DNA of 64,000 bases from Aporrectodea caliginosa (GCA_020284085.1 JACEVL010000799.1:845001-909000), one strand, 5' to 3'. Positions 1 through 11,385 are shown, numbered from the stretch's first letter. Numbers and translations: made by a program. Notes: a model not told the origin generated them from the sequence alone.

Positions 1-158
1 ATTTACAAAATTTTACAAAACATTATTACGCCACGTCATGATCAACGCGACTATTTTCAGCTCGCAATTTTATTTAAACGCCGATATATGGACATTTTAA
101 ATTTCCAACTGTTTCGACGAGGCTATCTCAATACCGGCCATAGTATGGCCATTTGTCC

Positions 159-420
159 ACGTCACGCGGCTAAATATGCAATCTTAAATTACGTCACGCG
201 GCTAATATGCAATCTTACGTCACGCTGGCTAACGGCAGAACTTCGTCTATTATTTAGCAAATAATAGGCCTACGCCTATTATAATTTAGAGATAACCCGT
301 GTAGTACGGGGAACAAATAATACGCCTATTTAAGGTAGAGATAACCCGTGTAGTACGGAAAACAAATAATATTGCCTATATATATAATGTAGAGATAACC
401 CGTGCAGTACACGGGCAAAG
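159..420. repeat. Tandem repeats with hairpin cores
   Basis: Two short tandem arrays. Around 159-235 the phrase acgtcacgcggctaa is repeated three times with a spacer containing tatgcaatctt. From about 273 to 420 a unit of 49-54 bp containing agagataacccgtg is present three times (at about 288, 337 and 391). Each unit carries a small inverted repeat, cccgt/acggg in the first two and cccgtg/cacggg in the third. The third differs on both sides of its stem, so pairing is kept. Probably part of the mobile element that ends near 580. Confidence 0.6.
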
Positions 421-489
421 CAACTATGTTCACCTCTAAATATCGTTTCCATTCAGATATATGGACATTTTTAAATATTTGAAGCCCAT

Positions 490-580
490 CAGCAAATATA
501 GTAAGTAAGTAGCCTTTATTTGCAGCCGTTCAAAATTACGCCTGGGGAAACCCGGGCGAACGCCGGGTAAAAAATGCTAG
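490..580 (+). mobile_element. Helitron-like 3' end
   Basis: A GC-rich hairpin at 550-568 (ACCCGG pairing with CCGGGT, short CG/AA loop) is followed 8 bases later by CTAG at 577-580, and the next base is T. A short hairpin roughly 10 bases before a terminal CTRR, inserted 5' of a T, is the accepted 3' signature of Helitrons. No Rep/helicase coding sequence and no certain 5' TC end were found, so this would be a non-autonomous copy or a chance match. Confidence 0.4.
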
Positions 581-802
581 TATGTTAATAAAACGTAGGC
601 TTCAGTATTCATCTGTCAGTCTCTCACATTGCCTCTTCAAGTGTCTGTCTGCTTTATTTTATGTCTAGTTACCGTTCTGTCTGCTTGCCTCTCTGTCTAT
701 TGGTCTCTTTGACTGTATATATGTCTGTCTGTGCTTCAACACATCCAAAGGTGTTAAGTGACATAATGGCATCGCCATCAGATTCATTCCTATACCTGTG
801 TG

Positions 803-1694
803 CAGTGTTATTTCAGTTATGGTTTTTCAGTTACAGTTACAGTTATAGTTATCTAATTTATGATTTTTCAGTTAAAGTTATAGTTAAAGTTAACTGAAAT
901 CAGATTTTTCAGTTTAAGTTATTTTTTTTTATTTTTCAGTTACAGTTTAAGTTATTTGTCTTTATTTTTCAGTTATACCATCAGTTATTTTTTTCACAAG
1001 TCATAACTAATGACTCACTGACCACAAGTATTCTGAACAGCTACCAGAAATATTTACACAGCAAATCAATGCGATTTAACGTATTGACGGTTTACTTTAA
1101 GGGAAACACGACGTTTCAGATTAACACTTGCTCTGTTCCGACAATTAGCTTGCCACATTCGTGGTTTTCAACGTCCTTGCCAGCAACGGTATGAACACAA
1201 CATCGACTTTTGTCGTCTGCGGATTCGTAAACAAAATGTTCCCACACGCCACTTTCTACTTTTCGACCACTACTTGGCTTAGACATTATTCTCCTAGTCG
1301 TGGTTTGTTTTACGAATTTACGGTTTAGCGCCAACGACAATACAACGAAAGGAAAAGGAACTGAAAGTGAAACGAACATAGAAAACTGAAAAAGAACCAG
1401 AAGTGATACTAGCGTAGAAAACTGAAAAGAAACCAGAAGTGAAATGAGTATAGAAAACTGACCATTGACTAGAGTAGGATTACCATTCAAAAAGTAAGTA
1501 AGAAAAACACTCATGTTTTATTTTTCAGTTAACTTTTGTTATTTTTCAGTTATACAGTTTTCATTTTTCAGTTACTATTACAGTTTCAGTTATTCAGTAT
1601 TTTTCAGTTTCAGTTACAGTTACAGTTAACTGCAAGACATTTTTCAGTTATTTTGCTATTTCAGTTACAGTTACAGTTAATAGAAATAACACTG
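803..1694 (-). mobile_element. Non-autonomous hAT element, complete, with 8-bp TSD
   Basis: The element begins CAGTGTTATTTC and ends with its inverted complement. It is flanked by perfect 8-bp copies of cctgtgtg at 795-802 and 1695-1702, which is diagnostic for the hAT superfamily. Both subterminal regions are arrays of ttcagttacagtta-like repeats. On the minus strand from 1286 a short reading frame starts MSKPSSGRK and contains VWEHF and a Cys-Cys pair, as in the BED zinc finger at the N terminus of hAT transposases. The catalytic part is missing, so this is an internal-deletion derivative. A second, truncated copy lies at 33436-33880. Confidence 0.85.
1116..1286 (-). pseudogene. BED zinc-finger N-terminal remnant of a hAT transposase
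   Basis: The 56-residue tail of a longer frame, starting MSKPSSGRKVESGVWEHF and followed by DDKSRCCV and CGKLIVG. The W-x-x-F and C-C spacing fits the first half of a BED finger. The second Cys/His pair is not clear and the frame ends at 1116. It lies inside the hAT element at 803-1694, and no RNase-H-like catalytic domain follows. The residues upstream of the methionine are translation of the subterminal repeats. Confidence 0.5.
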
Positions 1695-1702
1695 CCTGTG
1701 TG

Positions 1703-2270
1703 CATGCCGGTTTGGATGCGCGTGTGTGTGCAAGTATGTGTGTGTGTGTGTGTGTGTTTGTGTGTGCAACCATTTGTGTTGATGTGGTTTATAGCTCGTG
1801 TTGTTAACTCTGTTAAGGTCCACTGAAAGTAATGAAGTCCTTAACCGAAATTCCCTTGGTTCCTTTGAATAATTATGGAATTTATTCTTCTGCCTACTTC
1901 GCCAAATGAGGCTTGGATGTGTGTGTGTGGAGGGGGGGGAGAGGGTGGCGAAAGGAGCGGACCGGCATTAATGATTAAAAGACGGTCCTAAATTCTGAGG
2001 CTCTTGAGGTCAGTGAAGGTCATCGCAAAGCCCCCTTCTGCCTTGGTTGGTTAGAGCGTGGTGAGTGATGTGGGGCCGTGGCAGCACAAAAGCCAATCAC
2101 TAGGGACACCTGTTGGATGGCGTCGACGGAGGTCATTCAACCGACAGAAACATCCAACAGACATCCGATGATTATAATGGCCAACAAAACAAAGTCCACA
2201 ACTCATTCCGATGAAAAATTACATTCTCAATTTAATTATCAGCTCCCTTCTCACCGTCCGTCCGTCTGTG
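1703..2270. other. No gene seen
   Basis: Contains a short (TG)n run at 1736-1760, a G-rich stretch near 1930 and otherwise unremarkable sequence. No splice-flanked open frame was recognised. Confidence 0.5.
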
Positions 2271-2275
2271 ACGTC

Positions 2276-2456
2276 TGTCCGTCCGTCTCTCTCTCTGTCC
2301 GTCTCTCTCTCTGTCCGTCTCTCTCTCTGTCCGTCTCTCTCTCTGTCCGTCTCTCTCTCTGTCGGACGCGTCTGTCTGTCCGTCTCTCTCTCCCTCTCTC
2401 TCTCTCTCTCTGTCTCTGTCCGTCCGTCCGTCTTTCTGTCTGTCTGTCTCTGTGAT
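2276..2456. repeat. Pyrimidine minisatellite, 16-bp unit
   Basis: The unit gtccgtctctctctct repeats about five times from 2277 to 2361 and then degrades into CT and CCGT/CTGT repeats. The open frames over it are low-complexity artefacts. Confidence 0.85.
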
Positions 2457-2459
2457 GTC

Positions 2460-4135
2460 CTGCCATATCTTTTCATCTTAAGCCCCATCGAGCGATGGAG
2501 ATCATAATTAAACCTGCCACAGCCATGTGACGCAATCGTCAAACAGTCGACGCCTTAGACGATACAATATCTTCTAAACGCCGTAAACTATAAATAGACC
2601 GAGAGAGGCATCTTATAGTGAGGCAGATGGCCATGAAACAGTCTGTTAATCATCGCACTAACCCAGAGCCCTGTCGCAGGTAAAAGCTCATCAAAATCAT
2701 CCTCAAGAAAGGTGGCAGGTAGATAAGAGGAAGGCTACGAGACACTGACGCAACCCAGACACTTGTAAGCATCAGCAAAAGTTTACAGAAAGTGTCAAAT
2801 CTGTCTCTGCCCAGATGGCGCTACTAGCATCGCTCTAAACAGTAAATCCATCAACGAAATTACGCTTTTTAAGCGGAAACTTTCTCAACAACGCATCAGA
2901 TGCACATGGCACGCAATCTTCTCCAGCTCCTCAATTAAACGCACGGACGGACGGACGGACGAACGGATTGAGCTGATTGGCAGGTGAATTTGGGAGTGGG
3001 CTGGAGCCGAGTGATGAAGATGATGGACCAGAGAATATTCTTCCATTCTATACATACTACAACTAAATGCATTGAGATAAGTAAGTAAATAAGTAAGTAT
3101 ATTCTTTATTACTCCACGTGCAAACGCACAATGGGACATACAGCGTAATAGAATTATTATAATACAAGGAACTTGAAGGAAGTAATAATTAGCAATAAAA
3201 AATGTAAATTAAAAGTTGAGTAAAATGACTGCAAAAATATTATAAATAAGTCATCTATACGGATGACGACATAGTACAAGGAAGGAACGATATTATGAGT
3301 CGGGAGGCTACACACAGAACTACTGTCATATTATGACGATGGTTCATTGATGCATATAATGGTCCAGCTGTGTCTGTCTGTTCCTCTGTCTGTGTCTGTC
3401 TGAGTGTTTCTGGTCATTCATCTTTTCTGTTATTCGTAACAAAACCTCACACGCTGTTGCTGTTGACCTTTGTTTGACTTTAAAAATTGGGGTCAAACTT
3501 CATTTCAAATGTCAGTAAAATTGTGAGGATTTAACGTTTTGACAGTATGTCACTGAGTTTAATGTTATCCTGAAACATATTTTATTCAAAAACTGAACAT
3601 ATTATGTGTTTATTCAAACATAAAAGTGATAATCGCAATATTTTAAACTGTAAATAGGCTTGGATAGGAAAAATTTGAAAAACAAATATAGTCTGCCTAT
3701 TGATTATTGGGCAAAATCAGACTTTCAAAATTGTTCTTGACCATCATGCCTAAACCGATGTTCAACTAGAGTTCTATTCTTGTTGTTTACACACGCACCC
3801 CCCCAACCCGCCCCAAGCACGCATGTCACAAAGAGGCCGTTCCTTCATCCAGCGACGACATCTAAAAGACAACAGTATTTTTTTCTTTCTCCACAGAGAA
3901 CCTGGTTCTGATTATGAAGTGTATATATAAAACAAACATAATCTCTGGCAACATGCATGCATTTCAGAAACTTGCTTCTTGATCCCGTGATCCCCTCGTT
4001 CAAAATCAAATAAAGGAAAAGGATCGTTTTACTCATCGACTGCGGAACGAACGTAGGAAAAGGAGGAGGATCTCCTGCTTTGGACGGAACGCAGAAAACT
4101 GCGATGAATGTCAAACTAAACTAATTAGAGCCGCG
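2460..4135. other. No gene recognised
   Basis: Mostly AT-rich unique sequence. It includes a (CGGA)n run at 2944-2966 and a (TAAG)n run near 3078-3105 followed by ttctttattactcc, which looks like a retroposon tail. At 3866-3887 there is a good pyrimidine tract ending ccacag. The frames after it close within 30 codons, so an exon cannot be defended. Confidence 0.4.
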
Positions 4136-4136
4136 T

Positions 4137-4155
4137 ACAAAAGATGGCGGCTGCT
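4137..4155 (+). promoter_or_regulatory. YY1-type motif (AAGATGGCGGC)
   Basis: The string aagatggcggctgctg matches the YY1 consensus, which in animals often sits just downstream of transcription starts. It lies in a locally GC-rich patch. No coding exon follows directly, so the link to a promoter is inference. Confidence 0.25.
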
Positions 4156-4894
4156 GTCGTAGCAGGCGAATAGTTTTGCAGTGCTAATGAGAGTTGGACC
4201 GGGAGGGGGGGGGACACACCGCCGCCATTCTCCATCTCCCGCGGTCCATTGATACCGAGGAGGAGAGGAGGAGGAGGAGGAGGAGGAGACGCTCTACAAA
4301 GCCATGCACGCTATGGGTCTCTCTGTCGCAGGTATAGAACTCCGATTTCATCCATTAAAGGCGCCTAACTGGATACCAGATGAAAGCGAAAGTTCTGAAA
4401 ACAACGATTCCTAATCAGTCAGAAACTTTTCCAAATAGGAACACACAAGTCGTCGGAGCTATTCTTTAATCATTAATTAAATATAATGGTCCACAGTCGC
4501 CGTTCACGGCGCTCAGTAACACTATGTTTAAAGAGGTCGTCAACTTCTGAATGTTGAACAAGAACGAGACCAACCTTTTTCGAGATGATGCTGACTAAAA
4601 GATTCCGATGATGAAGAAGAGGATTCTGAGGATGAGTAGGAAGTGGTCGCTAGGGTTGGCATCTTCGTCTTTAACTTATTCACAGGTCTTGGCAGTTGGT
4701 TACTGAAGAAAATATCACGTCAACCTAGTTTAGGTCAACATTTCTAACAAACCAGAATCAGACCATTTAACTTAGACAGTTAGAACTGGTAAATTCAGAC
4801 ATCTAATCTTACAACAACCGCAATGACTTATAAAAAGCTGAATTAGTTATATCAGACACTTTCAGGATCAGTCGAGTTGAATTGATTCCACTGA

Positions 4895-5815
4895 ACTGAG
4901 TGAAACTTAGTCAGATGAATTGAGTCAGATGAATTGAGTAGGATTAATTGAGTCAGATGAATTGAGTAGGATTAATTGAGTCAGATGAATTGAGTCAGAT
5001 GAATTGAGTCAGATGAGTTGAGTCAGATGAGTTGAGTCAGATGAGTTGAGTCATACGAATTGAGTAGGATGAATTGAGTCAGATGAATTGAGTCTGATGA
5101 TTTGAGTCAGATGAGTTGAGTCAGATAAATTGAGTAGGATTAATTGAGCCAGATGTGTTGAGTCGCATGAATTGAGTCAGATGAATTGAGTCAGATGAGT
5201 TGAATCAGATGAGTTGAGTCAGATGAGTTGAGTCAGATGAATTGAGTAGGATGAATTCAGTCAGATGAATTGAGTCAGATGAATTGAGTAGGATGAATTG
5301 ATTCAGATGAATTAAGTAGGATGAATCGAGTTAGATGAATTGAGTCAGATGCATTGAGTCATATGAATTGTGTCAGATGAATTGAGTCAGATGCATTGAG
5401 TCATATGAATTGAGTCAGATGAGTTGAGTCGGATGAATTGAGACAGATTAGTTGAGTCAGATGAGTTGAGTCATATGAATTGAGTAGGCTGATTTGAGTC
5501 AGATGAGTTGAGTCAGATAAATTGAGTAGGATTAATTGAGTCGGATGAATTGAGTTGGATGAATTGAGTCGGATGAATTGAGTCAGATAAGTTTAGTCAT
5601 ATGAGTTGAGTCAGATGAATTGAGTCAGGTGAATTGAGTAAGATGAATTGAGGGTAGGATGAATTGAGAGTAGGATGAATGGAGTAAGATGAATAATTCA
5701 GATGAATTCCATCAGATGAATTAAGTTAGACGAATTGAGTCAGATGAATGTCAGATGAGTCAGATGAACTGAGTCAGATGAATTGAGTAGAATGAATTAA
5801 GTCAGATGAATGTAA
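4895..5815. repeat. 14-bp minisatellite (gaattgagtcagat)
   Basis: About 920 bp of imperfect head-to-tail copies of gaattgagtcagat, roughly 65 units. Common variants are gagttgagtcagat, gaattgagtaggat and taattgagtaggat. The variants are clustered, which suggests higher-order amplification. No coding potential. Confidence 0.9.
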
Positions 5816-7457
5816 TATAACAAGATATTTATATAGATCCTTTGAGACAGCTGCTGCAGTAGCACTGCAGCTGCTGCTGTATATGCTGCTGCTGCAGCTG
5901 CCTAACTGATCCAAACAATTTCAACCAATTGAAAGAGGAGGAACCACTGATCAGGTAAAGATGAATTGATATAAAATCAGTTGCACAGATGAAGTCAGTC
6001 GGATTAATTAAGTCAGAGTTGGATGAAATAAGTGGAATTAAGCCAGGATTAAACACTGCCAGATGGGATCCTCCGATCATAGGAGTCTTAGGAGACTCAT
6101 AAAGGTTAAGGGAGACATCCTCCCTTCACAGAGGTTACCTTAGACAATAGAGAGGTCTCTCTCTCTCTTTGTCTCTCTCTGTTTCTTTGTCTGTGTCTGT
6201 CTGTGTGTGTCTGTCTGTCTATCTATTTCTCTCTCTCTCTGTCACTCATTGCAGGGTCTCTATGGACTTCTGCAGGCAGTCCCGGTTACCCACACATGAA
6301 ATGTTCAGCTGCATGGGCTTCAACTTATGAAACACAGAGGCCAAGGTGGTCAAGTAGAGATCCTATAAGACATACACCGAAACACACACATGCATACACA
6401 CACACATGCACACGACACTGGCTGCCGGTCATATGGAAAGGGTTTCTGGAAAGCCATCTTCCCATTATTGTCTTCTAATAATAAAAGGATATACTTACAT
6501 ATTATAATATAGCAACTCACTTCCAGAAAATGAATAACTCATTAGAATCTACTGTTTCAACAATATTTCAATTGATGCCTCGATTTTCATTGCATCCTTC
6601 AAAAACTAAGTTCCGTCTCATATTTCAGAAAAGCACCAATCTGCATAAATTATGCAAGTGACCTCTAATAAAACCCAGTCTACCTGCTCATGAATATTCA
6701 TACACGTGTCCGTTTAGCCTCCAAGAAAACCTGTTCATGTAACCTAAAGAGTCAGGGTGACTTAATGAATATTCAAAAGAATAGACCTACTGCCTATATA
6801 CAGATGAACTTAGCCCTAACCCAAAGGCCAGAGAGCCTGCCTAATAGGGCAATGGCTTCAGGTGGGGTTAGAATCGAAAAATCCTAATGACCATTCTCAT
6901 TAGCATTGTCATTAAAACTTCACTTTGATTTATATTTAAACTATTCTGATAAGATAGGAGATGCATAGAACTGAATATAACTGACGGATGAGTGAGACAA
7001 TGAAGATCACATTCACTGGAATTTTTAACTCAAATTTTCATGACCACTATAACGAAATTCTACTTGAATTCAAGGCAACTATTCCGTGGAGATTGCATTT
7101 GGTACTTTGAAGCAGAGGAAAGTTATAAGACCCTGAATGGGTTAGAACCGTTAGATGGAGAAAATAGATTTTCCATTCCGCATACAGTACAGTTCTACAT
7201 GGCCTTCTGTTGCTTTATATGTAGAGATGGGTCAAAAGTGAGGTTTGTCGAATCAAAGGTTCCAGTCTAAGCATAGTAGTTTCAGTTTAACGACACTGTG
7301 ATAACAAAGATCATTAGCGTCGCCCTCCTCCTTTATCCAGGCTTGGGACTGGCACTACGAAAGTATACGACCAGTGGCGGAGTTGGTCTGAGCATAGTTG
7401 AGCCACAGAACCATATATAAGTATACCCTTGCACTATATATAAAGGGGTTCGGTGTT
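5816..7457. other. No gene recognised; AT-rich, with palindromic homeodomain/POU-like sites
   Basis: Contains a run of ctgctgctgcagctgc near 5850-5900, a CT/TG microsatellite at 6150-6250, and between 6640 and 6780 several palindromic AT-rich motifs (tgcataaattatgca, atgaatattcat, ttaatgaatattcaa). The 76-codon frame at 7040-7270 resembles nothing I know and lacks clear splice sites. Confidence 0.4.
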
Positions 7458-7468
7458 ACAAGGTCCAG

Positions 7469-7676
7469 AGATCCTGAGTGGCCGAGTGGGTTGGTGCCCG
7501 CTCGCCGCGCCGGCGCCCCGGGTTCGATTCCGGGTCGGTCGGTTTATCAGAGATTAATTTCTCGGATCTTTACTGCGGGTGGCTCGGTCGCAATATAAAC
7601 GTGGAGTACGAGGTTGCTTTCTGCCTCCGACACTAATCATCTTCGATATGAAAAAGTGTCGTTAAGCCGAAATACA
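7469..7676 (+). mobile_element. tRNA-derived SINE (family A), with 11-bp TSD
   Basis: Perfect 11-bp direct repeats acaaggtccag at 7458-7468 and 7677-7687 bound a 208-bp element. The head reads gagtggccgagtgggttgg (A-box-like) and gggttcgattccggg (B box), as in Leu/Ser-type tRNAs. The body contains tttatcagagattaatttc and ataaacgtggagtac. A second copy with the same head and body lies at 38513-38694. Confidence 0.85.
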
Positions 7677-7689
7677 ACAAGGTCCAGTG

Positions 7690-8554
7690 TGAGCCGCTTT
7701 TCACCTTCACCTCAGACAACCTCAGAGCCCAACTCTACCTTTCCATCAGGTACAAGCAATGAAGGGGACAGAGGCCAGTGCGACTGGGTGGCCGGCCCTC
7801 TGGTGGCCAACGGACCCCCACTGGTATAATTTGTGACAGAAGTCGCTGCAGTGGAAGCCTCCCAAAAGCTAATTGACCTTCCCTTGAATGAGCCATAGAA
7901 TTAGGAGGACGACCTAGGACGACGGACGACGGTTGGACCGGGTTGGTCCCTATAGTAGTATAGCTGGAACACAGTGGAACAAGTCGACATCTGTCAGAGT
8001 CACAGTTAGCATTGTTGGACACTAATGGACCATGTAATGACCAATGGTCGAAAACCACTCCCTCCTCCTCCTCCAATCCCTTTGGCCTTATCTGGCAGTG
8101 GGATCAATTGGCTTGGGGCTAGATCCGCCCACCCCATCACGTCCGTCCGTCCGTCCGTCCGTCCGTCCGAAGGGGCACAACAACATACGGCACCAGAGAT
8201 GGGCATTAGATGTGAAAGAGAGGTCAGAGGTCAGACCCTGGCATCAGCAGGAAACATTACTCGGCTTAGTGCAAGTGGCATTCCCCCATTGGCACCTCCC
8301 ATTTCTATTCATTGGCAAATCATTTTCAGAAATTCATGTGAATGAAAAACACCCTCAAACCATAAAACAATTGACATGTTTACAGATTTCTTATAGGCAT
8401 ATTTATCCCCATACAAACTTTTCAAATAGAAAATGTAAATAAGAGAAACCTCAACCAATGGAAAACGGTGCAATAAGTCTGAACAAACGTGAGTTTGAAG
8501 AACATCTCTGCTAAGAAAGAAACTGGCCAACGAAAACGAAAGGAAGCACGAGGA
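7690..8554. other. No gene recognised; (CCGT)n run
   Basis: Unique sequence with a (CGTC/CCGT)n run at 8142-8170. The overlapping open frames on both strands over 7735-8345 look like chance frames in a GC-richer stretch. No convincing splice sites. Confidence 0.4.
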
Positions 8555-8692
8555 ACGACCGAATGACAGACCGAACGACAGACCGAATGACAGACCGAAT
8601 GACAGACCGAACGACAGACCGAATGACGGACCGAATGACAGACCGAATGACAGACCGAATGACGGACCGAATGACAGACCGAATGACGGACG
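8555..8692. repeat. 12-bp minisatellite (gaatgacagacc)
   Basis: About eleven head-to-tail copies of gaatgacagacc with single-base variants (gaacg, gacgg). It lies just 3' of the candidate terminal exon that reads on the minus strand. Confidence 0.9.
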
Positions 8693-8717
8693 CAGTATTT
8701 AATGCAGAATATACTGA

Positions 8718-8825
8718 CTAGTTTCGTTGAGAGTCTTTGGCGATGATGTCCTTGAGGAGATTCTGACTGTCATAGGAATCCAATCCATTCGTATCGTGAT
8801 CTTCATTAAAGCGAAAACGTTTGAC
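8718..8825 (-). CDS. Candidate terminal coding exon, unknown protein
   Basis: On the minus strand a good acceptor (ttgataatttttttccag) is followed by 35 codons and a TAG stop. The peptide begins [20 protein letters not shown] and ends with [11 protein letters not shown]. It is hydrophilic and not low-complexity. The stretch [11 protein letters not shown] recalls an EF-hand loop, but glutamate at position 12 is lacking and the spacing is wrong, so I do not call it one. A variant poly(A) signal ATTAAA follows about 14 bases after the stop. A phase-0 acceptor is assumed. The upstream part of the gene must lie at higher coordinates on the minus strand; no intermediate exon could be assigned. I do not recognise the protein. 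Confidence 0.5.
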   Translation of the reverse strand, partial: VKRFRFNEDHDTNGLDSYDSQNLLKDIIAKDSQRN

Positions 8826-8829
8826 CTGG

Positions 8830-9318
8830 AAAAAAATTATCAATATCAGCAAAGCCCTGGGAAATCAAATGACAACTGAAAGATTATTAACGTAATTAAA
8901 TGTGATTCATGACAAACAGAAATAATCCAGACAATGACAAAAGCTTAAACCACACCACTGCCAACACGCCCATAAACATTTGATGGAATCCATGTGGGTG
9001 GGCCATATATGGGTATACCACATGGGAATATGGACAGGCTGGCAGGGACAGTCCCCTAAAATCCCAGACTCAGACAGACAGTTTAAATCTGAAAGGTTAA
9101 AGATACTATGAGAAAGTCCACTATTATTTTCATAAAATGAAACAATGCTGAGGTCGTATTATGACTGTGTGTTTGATCTACACTTCAGAAGCACTTTATG
9201 AACCCTGAACCCATTTGGAAATAAATGATCATTTCAGAGCGAATCTGAAACTTTTGTCAGTATTTGGCTTCATCTGAAGGTTGAATGCCAACAGTCAAGA
9301 CTGCTATCTGTCGTCTGA
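8830..9318. other. No gene recognised (possible intron)
   Basis: AT-rich sequence directly upstream, on the minus strand, of the candidate terminal exon. It would be intron if that exon is real. Confidence 0.35.
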
Positions 9319-9446
<128 letters not shown>

Positions 9447-9600
9447 TCAACTCATATATGATCCGATGAGTTGGACGACTGATGAGTGATGACGGATGAG
9501 TTGACAAGTGGATCTGGTAGCAAGTACTCTTCTTTCCACAGGATCCGATTGTTCTTCTCAGTTGTTACAGTCTTTTATAGAGAACAGAAGGAAAGAGGGG

Positions 9601-9603
<3 letters not shown>

Positions 9604-9659
<56 letters not shown>

Positions 9660-9690
9660 ACACACACACACACAACACAAACACACACAG
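9604..9690. repeat. (CA)n microsatellite
   Basis: CA repeat with a few interruptions, about 160 bp from the TG array, so the two could pair as an inverted repeat. Confidence 0.95.
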
Positions 9691-9699
9691 AGGCACGCA

Positions 9700-11385
9700 T
9701 GCACCCAGTCAACTGTCCAAACAAAGAAGGCCAACATTAAACACACAACTGTCTGCCTTCACCCTCCTCTGCCATTCTTACCACTCGCCCCCCCCTTCCT
9801 CCTTCTCCCGCCCTGCAGCATAGAGATGACCGTCTACCAAACGATAGATTGGCTTAATAATCATGGATTGGCTTTATTGTTGAAATCACAAGGAGCCCTG
9901 TATGTTCTGCATCATGTAACTTACTTACTTACACATCACTCGGTGGGTGGGGGTGGCCAATCTCTTTGTCTTATTCAGTTTCTCTCAGCAATACTAATGA
10001 CGGGAGGAGGCAACATAACTTAGTATTAACAAAAGCACTCACATTAAGGTTTTTACATTGCAGGTCCAAATATCCAATTATCATTCTATTTTACCCTGAA
10101 CTAATGCAGTTAAACTAACCATCAATTTCTTTTACAAAAATAGATAACTAATCTTTTCCATTATATTACATCCATTGATTGTTATTATCAATCAAAATTA
10201 AGTTTGGGCAGTAATTAAGTAATGGAGTAAACAACAAGTCTGCACTGAAATATACTAAGATCGACCAAGAATCTGAAAGTAACTGAAACAAAGTAACGTA
10301 ACAGAACTACAATCACATAGAGAGGTTCAGCGCTCGTGCTTGGTGCTCATGCCTTGTGCTTAGCTTTAGAGTAGTGCTTTAGGACTTTGGAGTTTATGAT
10401 TAAGAGACTTTATATGGTGAGACTTATCAAAGTACCCATTGCAGTAATGTAAACTCTTCGAAATAAATTTTTCTGCCCATTATGTAATCAGCATTTACAA
10501 TTAGCATTTACCATTAATGTATCACGCCCATATAGAAATGCAACAATAGCTTCTATAGAATATCCCTATACGAACCTCTACAAGACCTGTCCGTGAGAGA
10601 GAGAGACTGAGAGTAAGTGTGGGCATAGAGTTTCGTCATGAACTTATTCACCCCTTAGAGTTCTATATCATGATTCATGTACACTTATCGACCCCGTCAC
10701 TTGGGTGATGAATTGCGAAAACCTCTCCTTTACAATCATTTGTCATTGTCTAATTTAGGTGCAGAAATCGACGACGTCTTTTCCGTTCTTCATAGACTCA
10801 ACTGCTCCGCATTTTTTACGGCCATAATTCATAAATGAAACTTCAATAAATGGCAATAAATAACTGAGGCTGCTATGACACAAGACCGTAAATTAAAGAG
10901 AGCGGAAGGATTCATCACTGTCATCCGAAGCAGTTCACAGTTTCTGTCGTCCAATAACAGCAGAAGATAAATTGATGTCGGACGATGGACCAACGAATAC
11001 TATATTGCAAGGAGGCATCCTCATCAAACAGAAGAGGATTCTTATTATAATATAACACTGCACCAAAATGAGCACAATGAATGAAGTACAGCAGCCGATG
11101 TTTATCGCTGTTGGTCGCCACACTACACCCACCACAGACACGTCAACACCAGGCACCGTCATCATCATCATTGTATCACTGAACATTATCTGCTCCAGAT
11201 ATTATCTCCAGTTGTCATGGAATGATGTGGTAAAAAATTCAGATTGGCTTTAAGGTGAGAAATCTGAGTATTACGGTAACTGCAGTCAGAGAGTGCATGG
11301 CAAGTACAAGTGAAGTCATGCAATAAATCAGAGAGACACCTTTTCACAAAATGATGACAATTTATGACTAAGGTTTCATTCAGAA
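9700..11385. other. No gene recognised
   Basis: Mostly unique AT-rich sequence with C-rich patches near 9790. At 9912 acttacttacttac resembles a retroposon tail. A 66-codon minus frame at 10921-11121 has no supporting splice sites. Confidence 0.4.

Noticed and set aside
3866..3980. Terminal exon after ttctttctccacag
   Set aside because: Acceptor is good, but the frames after it are short (10-27 codons) with no feature to support one of them.
7471..7545. True tRNA gene (A and B boxes present)
   Set aside because: Acceptor stem does not pair and the sequence continues as a SINE body bounded by TSDs.
8006..8442. Overlapping 106- and 132-codon ORFs around the CCGT run
   Set aside because: Both strands open in several frames across a tetranucleotide repeat; no exon signals.
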